Shown: positions 43,442-49,938 of the stretch, piece by piece
Layout of the letters: each line of letters begins with the position of its first letter
Position numbering within the stretch: the first letter of the stretch is position 1
From: Micromonospora noduli
Lineage (GTDB): Bacteria > Actinomycetota > Actinomycetes > Mycobacteriales > Micromonosporaceae
Direction of reading: 5' to 3'
Assembly: GCF_003264365.1 (NCBI RefSeq)
Contig: NZ_PYAK01000043.1
Coordinates: 1 to 49,938 of the forward strand
DNA length: 49,938 bases
Position numbers and translations under genes: made by a program
Notes under the pieces: generated by a model
The model's input: the letters and a program-made list of their open reading frames with translations, nothing else
Told to the model about the DNA's origin: nothing
Databases searched by the model: none

Positions 43442-44746
43442 ATGCCCTTCAGCCTGCGCAAAATTCCCTTCTCCGTGCAGATCCTGCTCGGCCTCGTGCT
43501 CGGCGTCGCGCTGGGCTTCCTTGCCCGCAGCAACGACCTGAGCTGGCTGACCAGCACCCTGCACACCGTCGGTAGCCTCTTCGTCCAACTGCTCAAGCTG
43601 GCCGTGCCGCCACTGGTCTTCACCGCCATCGTGGTCAGCGTGGTCAGCCTGCGCGGCGTCGCCAACGCCGCCCGGCTCGCCGTCAAGACCCTGATGTGGT
43701 TCGGCATCACCGCGCTGATCGCGGTGAGCATCGGCATCGGCCTCGGCCTGCTCACCAACCCGGGCAAGGGCGTGACCCTCGACCTGGGTGGCGCCGCGGC
43801 GCCGAAGAAGACCGGCTCGTGGACCGACTTCCTCACCGGCATCGTGCCCACCAACCCGGTCGGCGCGTTCGTCGAGGGCAACGTCCTCCAGATCGTTTTC
43901 CTCGCCGTCGTCATCGGTGCTGCGGCCCTGCTGGTCGGCGAGGCCGCCGAACCGTTCGTGGCGCTGAACCGCTCCCTGCTGGAGATCGTCCAGAAGGCGC
44001 TCTGGTGGGTCATCCGGCTCGCCCCGATCGGCACCCTCGGCCTGATCGGCAACGCCGTCGCCTCGTACGGCTGGGACCTGCTGGCCCCCCTCGCGAAGTT
44101 CACCACAGCCGTCTACGTCGGCTGCGCCATCGTGCTGTTCGTGGTCTACCCGCTGGTGCTGATCCTGGCCGGTCGCCTCAACCCGCTGCGCTTCTTCGCC
44201 GGCGCCTGGCCGGCGATCGAGCTGGGCTTCGTGTCCCGCTCCTCGGTCGGCACCATGCCGGTGACCCAGCGCTCCGTCGAGCGACTCGGCGTGCCCCGCG
44301 AGTACGCCTCCTTCGCGGTGCCCTTCGGCGCCACCACGAAGATGGACGGTTGCGCCGCCATCTACCCGGCCCTCGCCGCGATCTTCGTGGCCCAGGTGTT
44401 CGGCGTGCACCTCGGCATCGGCGACTACCTGCTGATCGCCTTCGTCTCGGTGGTCGGCTCGGCAGCCACCGCCGGCCTGACCGGCGCGATCGTGATGCTG
44501 ACCCTGACCCTCAGCACGCTGGGCCTGCCGCTGGCCGGCGCCGGCCTGCTGCTGGCCATCGACCCGATCCTCGACATGATCCGCACCGCCACCAACGTCG
44601 CGGGGCAGGCGCTGGTGCCGACAGTGGTCGCCGCCCGCGAGGGCACTCTCGACCGCGCCGCGTACGAGTCCGCAGGCCGGCGTGACCTGACCGACCCGGA
44701 GCCGGTCGCCGACACCCGGCCCGAGCTCAGCCCTGTTCCTGCCTGA
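43442..44746 (+). CDS. Dicarboxylate/amino acid:cation symporter (DAACS), possible cystine transporter
   Basis: 434 residues with the DAACS re-entrant hairpins and motifs: SRSSVGTMPVTQRS (Ser-rich HP1, about 260-275), FGATTKMDGCAAIYP (NMDGT-like, with Lys-Met-Asp-Gly, near 300) and DPILDMIRTATNVAGQAL (near 380). The family takes up dicarboxylates, glutamate/aspartate or cystine (TcyP). A cysteine-type leader peptide 50 bases upstream argues for cystine uptake. A strong hairpin follows the stop. Confidence 0.9.
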   Translation: MPFSLRKIPFSVQILLGLVLGVALGFLARSNDLSWLTSTLHTVGSLFVQLLKLAVPPLVFTAIVVSVVSLRGVANAARLAVKTLMWFGITALIAVSIGIGLGLLTNPGKGVTLDLGGAAAPKKTGSWTDFLTGIVPTNPVGAFVEGNVLQIVFLAVVIGAAALLVGEAAEPFVALNRSLLEIVQKALWWVIRLAPIGTLGLIGNAVASYGWDLLAPLAKFTTAVYVGCAIVLFVVYPLVLILAGRLNPLRFFAGAWPAIELGFVSRSSVGTMPVTQRSVERLGVPREYASFAVPFGATTKMDGCAAIYPALAAIFVAQVFGVHLGIGDYLLIAFVSVVGSAATAGLTGAIVMLTLTLSTLGLPLAGAGLLLAIDPILDMIRTATNVAGQALVPTVVAAREGTLDRAAYESAGRRDLTDPEPVADTRPELSPVPA

Positions 44747-44759
44747 CCGATTCACCAGT

Positions 44760-44797
44760 ACGGCGACGGGCCCCTCTCCCCGGGGGCCCGTCGCCGT
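44760..44797 (+). terminator. Strong terminator hairpin after the DAACS gene
   Basis: A perfect 15-bp stem (ACGGCGACGGGCCCC with its complement) around an 8-base loop, 13 bases after the stop. No T-run, usual for this GC content. Confidence 0.8.
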
Positions 44798-44815
44798 GTC
44801 GGAGAGGATGACCCC

Positions 44816-45883
44816 ATGAGCTCCCTGTTCACTCCCCTGGCCCTGCGCGGGGTCACACTGCCCAACCGGATCGCCATGGCACCCATGTGCCAGTACTCCG
44901 CCGGCCCCGACGGCCTGCCCACCGACTGGCACCTGATCCACCTCGGCAGCCGCGCGGTCGGCGGTGCCGGCCTGGTGCTGACCGAGGCGACCGCCGTACT
45001 CCCCGAGGGCCGGATCAGCCCGCAGGACACCGGCCTCTGGTCCGGCGCGCACGTCGACGCCTGGAAGCCGGTGACCGCGTTCGTCGCCGCCCACGGCGCA
45101 GTGCCGGCCGTGCAGCTCGCGCACGCCGGTTTCAAGGCCTCCACCTACCGGCCGTGGGCACCCGAGCGCGGTGGTGTGCCGGACGCCGAAGGCGGCTGGA
45201 CGCCCGTCGCCCCCGGTTCGGAGCCGTTCACCGCCGACTACCGGACGCCGACCAGCCTCGACGAGGCCGGCATCGCCGGTGTGGTCGAGGCGTTCGCGGC
45301 CGGAGCCGAACGCGCCCTGGCCGCCGGCTTCGCCGCCGTGGAGATCCACGCCGCCCACGGTTACCTGCTCAACGAGTTCCTCTCGCCGCTGACCAATCGC
45401 CGCACCGACGCGTACGGCGGCGACCGGGCCGCCCGGATGCGGCTCACCCTGGAGGTGGCCCGCGCGGTGCGCGCCGCGGTCGGCGAGGACGTGCCGGTGC
45501 TGACCCGGATCTCCGCCACCGACTGGGTCGAGGGCGGCTGGACGATCGAGGACAGCGTGGTGCTCGCCGGTGAGCTGGCCGGCGTCGGCGTCGACCTGGT
45601 CGACGCGTCCTCCGGTGGGGTGAGCACGGAACAGCGCATCCCGCTCGGCCCGGGTTACCAGGTGCCGCTCGCCGCCCAGATCCGCCGGGAGGCGGGCGTT
45701 CCGACCGGCGCGGTGGGCCTCATCGTGGAGCCCGAGCACGCCGAGCAGATCGTCGCCAGCGGCGAGGCCGACCTGGTGCTGCTGGGTCGGGAGTTGCTAC
45801 GCGACCCGTACTGGCCGCGCCGGGCCGCCGCGAAGCTCGGCGTCGCATACTCCGGCCCCGCCCAGTACGCCCGCGCCTCCTGA
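44816..45883 (+). CDS. Old yellow enzyme family NADH:flavin oxidoreductase (YqjM type)
   Basis: 355 residues; ATG with GGAGAGG about 8 bases upstream. FMN-binding TIM barrel: FTPLALRGVTLPNRIAMAPMCQYSA (Cys near 25, as in YqjM), HLGSRAVGGAGLVLTEATAV, HAGFKAS, EIHAAHGYLLNEFLSPLTN, RRTDAYGGD, ISATDW and LVLLGRELLRDPYWP. Reduces activated C=C bonds of enones with NAD(P)H. Separated from the symporter by a terminator; convergent with the ABC exporter gene. Confidence 0.95.
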   Translation: MSSLFTPLALRGVTLPNRIAMAPMCQYSAGPDGLPTDWHLIHLGSRAVGGAGLVLTEATAVLPEGRISPQDTGLWSGAHVDAWKPVTAFVAAHGAVPAVQLAHAGFKASTYRPWAPERGGVPDAEGGWTPVAPGSEPFTADYRTPTSLDEAGIAGVVEAFAAGAERALAAGFAAVEIHAAHGYLLNEFLSPLTNRRTDAYGGDRAARMRLTLEVARAVRAAVGEDVPVLTRISATDWVEGGWTIEDSVVLAGELAGVGVDLVDASSGGVSTEQRIPLGPGYQVPLAAQIRREAGVPTGAVGLIVEPEHAEQIVASGEADLVLLGRELLRDPYWPRRAAAKLGVAYSGPAQYARAS

Positions 45884-45896
45884 TCCCGACCGCCGG

Positions 45897-48800
45897 TCAG
45901 CCGGCCAGGTGCGACCAGTCGCCCTCCAGGTCCTGCCAGGTGCCCTGGGCGGCCACCGTGCCGCCGAGCAGCACCACCACGTGGTCGGCCCGGACCAACG
46001 CGGCGCGTTTCGCGGTCGAGCCGACAACTGTCACCCCGTGGCCGCGCAACGCCTGCCACAGCGCCAGCTCGGTGGTGACGTCCAGCGCCGACGACACGTC
46101 GTCGGCGACCAGCAGTTCGGTACGCGGCGCCAGCGCCCGGGCCAGCGCCAACCGCTGCAACTGCCCGCCGGAGAGCCGGGTGCCCTTGTGCCCGATGAGC
46201 AGGCCCAGCCCACCACCAGCGGCGGCCAGGTCATGGTCGAGCTGGGCGGTGCTGACCGCCCCCGCCGCGTCCACCTGGTGCCCGAGGGCGATGTTGTCGG
46301 CCACCGTGCCGGAGAGCACCCGGGGCAACTGACCGACGTAGCCGACCTGGTTGGGACGTAGGAACAGCTCCGGCTCGGTGACCGGGTCACCGTTCCAGGC
46401 CAGCTCGCCGGTGTGGTGCACGATCCCGGCCAGCCCGCGCAGCAACGAGGACTTGCCCGACCCCACCGGCCCGACGACCAGCACCAACTGCCCCCGCTGC
46501 ACGATCAGGTCCACGTCCCGGACGGCCACCGTGCCGTCGGAGTGCACCACCCCGAAGCCGCGCAGCTCCAGCCGGCGCAGCGGATGCCGCGGCGGCATGG
46601 TCGGCGCGGGCGCCGTCCCGGCGGTCAGGTCGACCTCCGGCACCCCCGCGGAGTACGCGCTCACCCCGGTCATCGCCGCCGTGCGCCGGGTCCAGACCCG
46701 CGCCGAGGGCAGCTGCGAGATCAACGACGCCGTCGTCCAGGCGAACCAGCGGGCCGCGCCCAGGGTGGAGACGGCCACCAGCACCGCCCCGGCGGAGAGC
46801 GAGCCGTTCAGGTAGAGCGCCCAGGCGCCGATCGGCAACAGCCCACTGGCCATCGACGGTGTGGAGCGCGCCCACACCTGCACCGAGATCTCCCGCCGCT
46901 GCCGGTCGCTGCGCAGCACGTCCAGGCCCGCCAGGTGGCGCAGCACCGCAGTGGTCGCGCCGGCGAGCTTCACCGTCCGCGCCGCGGAGAGCGCGGAGAC
47001 CAGCGCCGTGGCGAAGGAGGCCCGCGCCGCCACGGTCGCCCGGGCCGCACGCTCCAGCTTCGGCCCGAACAACGTCGCGGCCAGCCCGGAGACGACCATC
47101 GTGCCGAGGAAGAACAGCCCGGGTACGACGCTGCCGGTGACCGCCGTCATGGCGACCACGAGCACCAGCGCGACGGTCTGGTCCAGCACGTTGTCGGCGA
47201 GCTGGACCACCCGTTCGGTGTCCCCGCCCTGCGCCACCACCTCGGCGGGGGTGTGTGAGCTGACCCGGCGCGGCCCGGTCTGCCCGTGCACCAGGCGAAG
47301 GCCGATCCTCAGCATCTGCCGCACCCACCACTGCGGGAACCAGACGTGGGTGTAGAACGGCAGCGGCAGGGTGACCAGCAACCCGGCGACGATCCCCACC
47401 GCCGGCAGGTACGGGTTGCCCGTCCCGTCGACCAGGTCCGCCCAGAGCCAGGGCAGCACCGGGCCGTCCAGCCCGAGCAGGCTGAGCCCGAGGAACAGCA
47501 CGATCGCGGCCGCACCGTACCGGGGATCGTTGGTGCAGAGTCGGAAGATCTCCCGCAGCGTCCGGGCCTGCGGCACCGGCGGCAGCGGCGGCGGGTCGGC
47601 CCGGGTCGGCCCGACCGCGCCCTGCGTGCCGTTCGGCGGTGTCGCCGGCGCGGTCTGCCTATTCGGCTCGGCCCGCGCGGGCGCCGGCTCGGTCGGCCAG
47701 GCGGCGGCATGCTCGGTCGGCGCGACCGGCTCGCCCCGCGCGGGCGCCGGCTCGCTCGGCCACGCGTCCGGACCGGGGCCGACCAGAAGGTCGGTGCCGA
47801 CGCCGCTGCGACCGGCCGGCGCCACAGTCGCGTACGCGGCAGCGTGGCTGGTCGCCAACAGTTCCGCGAAGCGGGTCGACGACTCCAGCGGACCGGCCTC
47901 GACCACCGCGCCGTCGGCCAGGACGACCACCTCGTCACAGCGGCGCACCGAGGAGAGTCGGTGCGCGATGACGATGCCGATCCGGTCGCGCAGCAGTCGT
48001 TCGGTGGCCCGCTGCACCCGCGCCTCGGTGACCGGGTCCAGCCGAGCGGTGGCCTCGTCGAGGATCACCACGTGCGGCTCCCGGACCAGGATCCGGGCGA
48101 ACGCCACCAACTGCTCCTGACCGGCGGAGAGCACATGCCCGCCCTCCCCCAGCCGGGTCGTCAACCCGTCCGGCAGCTCGGCGATCCAGCCGGCCAGGCC
48201 CAGCTCGTCGAGCGCCCGAGCAGCCGCTTCGAGCAACTCCGGGTCGAAGAGCGCCACGTTCTCGGCGAGCGTGCCGGCCAGGATCTCGGTGCGCTGCGGC
48301 ACCAACGCCACCCAGCGGCGCAGCTGCTCGACGTCGAGGTCGCACAGGTCGGTGCCGCCAAGGAAGACAGTGCCCGGCGGCACGTCGACCGCCCGGGTGA
48401 GCACCTTCGCCAGCGTCGACTTGCCCGAACCGGTCCGCCCGATCAGCGCGTACGAGCGACCGCGCGCGAAGGTGAGGCTGAGCCCGCGCAGCGCGGCACC
48501 TCGGTCACTCTCCCCGTACCCGAATGTCAGATCCCGGATGCGCAGGTCACCCTCGCTCGGGCTGGCCCCGCCGACCGGCTCCTGCCGGGCCTTGTAGAGC
48601 AACTGCACCCGCGCCCACGCGCCGAGCGCCTCCTGGATCTCCGGCACCATCCGGCTGACGTGTTCCGCTGTCGCCCCGAAGGCCAGGGCGAGCAGCCAGA
48701 TGGCGGTGAGCCGCGCGGCGTCGATCCGGCCGGTGGCCAACGCCCAGGCACCGCCGAGCACCACAGCGCCGATGCCCGCCCGGATCGTCGCGGTGGCCAC

Positions 48801-49499
48801 CGTCGCCACCCGGGCGGACAGCACCCAGACCACCAGGCCACGGGACAGCACGGCGGAGGCCCGCCGGGCGTACAACCGCAGCACGTACGGCCGCGCCAGA
48901 CTGGTGCGAACGTCGTCCTGGCCGTGCACCGCCTCCTCCATCACGGCGGCCAGGTCGGACCACGCCTCCTCCTCGGCCATCCGGGCCGGGCCGATCCGCG
49001 CCGTGGGCCGGCGCAGGCCGACCGCGAGCACCACAGTGAGCAGCACCATCGCGATCCCGGCCGGCCACCACACGAAAAGCGCCACGACCATCGACAACAG
49101 ACCGACGCAGAGGCCCTGGGCGAGCCGGGTGCCCTGGTTACGAATTGCCGACGCCACCTGATAGACGTCCCCGTCGATCCGGTCCAGCAACTCGCCCACC
49201 GGAGTGGTCTCCAAGGTGGGCAGGTCCTGCCCGAGAGCCACGCGGCAGAGCCGGCGACGCACGTCGGCGGACCAGTCGGCGGTCAGGCCGGCCATCAGCA
49301 GACTCACAGCGAGGTCGCTGAGGACCACGGCGACCAGGGCCGCGGCCAGTACGGCGAAGAAGCCAGCCGAACGATGCACCAGCACCGCGCCGGCCAGCGC
49401 CGACGCACCCGCCTGCCCAGCGGCACCCAGCACGATCAGGACGGCCACGATCGTCACACGACGGGTCGAAGTGCCCCACAGATCACGGAGCAGGCGCAT
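45897..49499 (-). CDS. Fused double ABC exporter (TMD-NBD-TMD-NBD)
   Basis: 1200 residues; ATG with GGAGGA about 7 bases upstream. TMD1 (about 15-300), NBD1 (about 320-545) with Walker A GRTGSGKST (near 353), LSAGQEQ signature, VVILDEATARLDP and IAHRLSS intact. A Pro/Ala/Glu linker (about 575-650) leads to TMD2 (about 660-940) and NBD2 (about 960-1195) with Walker A GPVGSGKSS and LSGGQLQRLALARAL. Its Walker B is LLVADDVSSALD (Asp for the catalytic Glu) and the H-loop His is missing (VVGSTAKRA). This is the asymmetric arrangement of heterodimeric exporters joined in one chain. Substrate unknown. Confidence 0.95.
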   Translation of the reverse strand: MRLLRDLWGTSTRRVTIVAVLIVLGAAGQAGASALAGAVLVHRSAGFFAVLAAALVAVVLSDLAVSLLMAGLTADWSADVRRRLCRVALGQDLPTLETTPVGELLDRIDGDVYQVASAIRNQGTRLAQGLCVGLLSMVVALFVWWPAGIAMVLLTVVLAVGLRRPTARIGPARMAEEEAWSDLAAVMEEAVHGQDDVRTSLARPYVLRLYARRASAVLSRGLVVWVLSARVATVATATIRAGIGAVVLGGAWALATGRIDAARLTAIWLLALAFGATAEHVSRMVPEIQEALGAWARVQLLYKARQEPVGGASPSEGDLRIRDLTFGYGESDRGAALRGLSLTFARGRSYALIGRTGSGKSTLAKVLTRAVDVPPGTVFLGGTDLCDLDVEQLRRWVALVPQRTEILAGTLAENVALFDPELLEAAARALDELGLAGWIAELPDGLTTRLGEGGHVLSAGQEQLVAFARILVREPHVVILDEATARLDPVTEARVQRATERLLRDRIGIVIAHRLSSVRRCDEVVVLADGAVVEAGPLESSTRFAELLATSHAAAYATVAPAGRSGVGTDLLVGPGPDAWPSEPAPARGEPVAPTEHAAAWPTEPAPARAEPNRQTAPATPPNGTQGAVGPTRADPPPLPPVPQARTLREIFRLCTNDPRYGAAAIVLFLGLSLLGLDGPVLPWLWADLVDGTGNPYLPAVGIVAGLLVTLPLPFYTHVWFPQWWVRQMLRIGLRLVHGQTGPRRVSSHTPAEVVAQGGDTERVVQLADNVLDQTVALVLVVAMTAVTGSVVPGLFFLGTMVVSGLAATLFGPKLERAARATVAARASFATALVSALSAARTVKLAGATTAVLRHLAGLDVLRSDRQRREISVQVWARSTPSMASGLLPIGAWALYLNGSLSAGAVLVAVSTLGAARWFAWTTASLISQLPSARVWTRRTAAMTGVSAYSAGVPEVDLTAGTAPAPTMPPRHPLRRLELRGFGVVHSDGTVAVRDVDLIVQRGQLVLVVGPVGSGKSSLLRGLAGIVHHTGELAWNGDPVTEPELFLRPNQVGYVGQLPRVLSGTVADNIALGHQVDAAGAVSTAQLDHDLAAAGGGLGLLIGHKGTRLSGGQLQRLALARALAPRTELLVADDVSSALDVTTELALWQALRGHGVTVVGSTAKRAALVRADHVVVLLGGTVAAQGTWQDLEGDWSHLAG
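47665..47766. repeat. Tandem repeat in the exporter linker
   Basis: Two 39-base near-copies, 63 bases (21 codons) apart, encode AWP(S/T)EPAPAR(G/A)EP. Arose by duplication within the interdomain linker. Confidence 0.75.
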
Positions 49500-49839
49500 G
49501 GAAAGTCCTCCGGGACGTGGGTGGCGGAGACCTCAGCCTGCCGGCACCACCCCGTCAACTCAACCGATTTTCCCGCCCCTGAGCTGGACTTCCGTCAGTT
49601 CCGCCAGCGGCGGCAGCCGACCTGCTCGACGCTGCCGGCCACGGCCACGCCGCCCGTTTCCCGAACCAGACACGTGGCACAAACCGTCGGTTTCAGGTCA
49701 GCGCCGCCAGCAGCCGGCAACGCACGCCACAGTGGCGGACCAGATGCCGGCCGGCAGAACTCCGGCGGCTCCACCGGCATCCCAGGCGTTTCGCCCGATC
49801 TGATGCGGTCTAGCCAAGGCGTCGCCGTCAGAGGCTTCT
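49500..49839. other. Region upstream of the ABC exporter
   Basis: No gene I can support. A minus-strand frame of 87 codons exists (49595-49858) but its start lies in the palindromic repeat. A promoter for the exporter must lie here, but no clear -10/-35 pair stands out. Confidence 0.4.
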
Positions 49840-49916
49840 TGATCGACTCGGGTTTCATGAAGTCGGGGTGTCCGGGCGTCCGGGATGCCCCGACTTCCGT
49901 GAACCCGAGTGGATCA
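49840..49916. repeat. Long imperfect palindrome near the right edge
   Basis: Two 29-base arms (TGATCGACTCGGGTT at the left, its complement at the right) match at 24 of 29 positions around a 19-base loop. It shares TGATC ends with the palindromes at 11959 and 36596 but has a different core. Confidence 0.75.
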
Positions 49917-49938
49917 CCCGGTGAGGGCCGGTTCGGCG

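Noticed and set aside
47665..47766. Possible CRISPR-like repeat pair
   Set aside because: Only two copies, in frame and 21 codons apart inside a coding linker; a protein tandem repeat.
49595..49858. 87-codon minus-strand ORF with a CATC motif
   Set aside because: Starts within a palindromic repeat, no ribosome site, no family recognised. An internal ATG at 49779 is possible but unsupported.

Overview
The window is high-GC DNA (strong G/C bias at third codon positions, frequent GTG starts, 4-bp GTGA/ATGA gene overlaps) from an actinobacterium. Gene order and product types point to the Micromonosporaceae, probably Micromonospora or a close relative. That assignment rests on recognition of families and synteny, not on a search. 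I see no rRNA, tRNA, CRISPR array, phage or transposase gene. It looks like ordinary chromosome carrying a conserved housekeeping block and several accessory cassettes.

Region 1 (1-17216, mostly minus strand) is the conserved translation/RNA block. Read in the direction of transcription it runs rimP, nusA, ylxR, infB, DUF503, rbfA, nrnA, two small membrane proteins, a MATE transporter, truB, ribF, rpsO, pnp (pnp runs off the left edge). A plus-strand pocket (5105-6416 and 7965-8804) of single-span membrane proteins interrupts it. A 30-residue protein gene lies at 8885-8977.

Region 2 (17372-25870, mostly plus) holds a lipoprotein/DUF4439 pair, a PadR regulator with its own ABC transporter (ATPase plus FtsX-type permease) behind a promoter with a palindromic operator, an F420-type (DDN-family) oxidoreductase, a nucleotidyltransferase-like gene behind a repeat-derived leader ORF, then VIT1 and map on the minus strand and a STAS protein.

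Region 3 (25886-29545) is one very large multidomain sensor (PAS, GAF, histidine kinase, receiver, SpoIIE phosphatase, RsbW-like kinase), convergent with the STAS gene. The two could form a partner-switching pair.

Region 4 (29739-36317, minus) is a catabolic operon: APC permease, glutamine-synthetase-like ligase, aldehyde dehydrogenase, SDR dehydrogenase, class-I glutamine-amidotransferase hydrolase and a PNPOx-fold protein. Together these can import an amine, gamma-glutamylate it, oxidise it to the acid and release glutamate. An SDR and the absence of an amine oxidase fit an amino-alcohol such as ethanolamine better than a polyamine.

Region 5 (36670-45883) holds DUF456, a PAS-GGDEF-EAL protein, a DUF574 methyltransferase, a thiolase, a hydroquinone-reductase-type thiol transferase, DUF998, a DAACS symporter preceded by a 25-codon cysteine-type leader ORF, and an old-yellow-enzyme. 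Region 6 (45897-49499) is a fused double ABC exporter with a degenerate second ATPase.

The non-coding DNA carries a family of intergenic palindromes sharing TGATC/GATCA ends (11959, 36596, 49840) and two copies of a 47-bp repeat (23099, 31090) that starts with GTGA and reads as an open frame at gene junctions.
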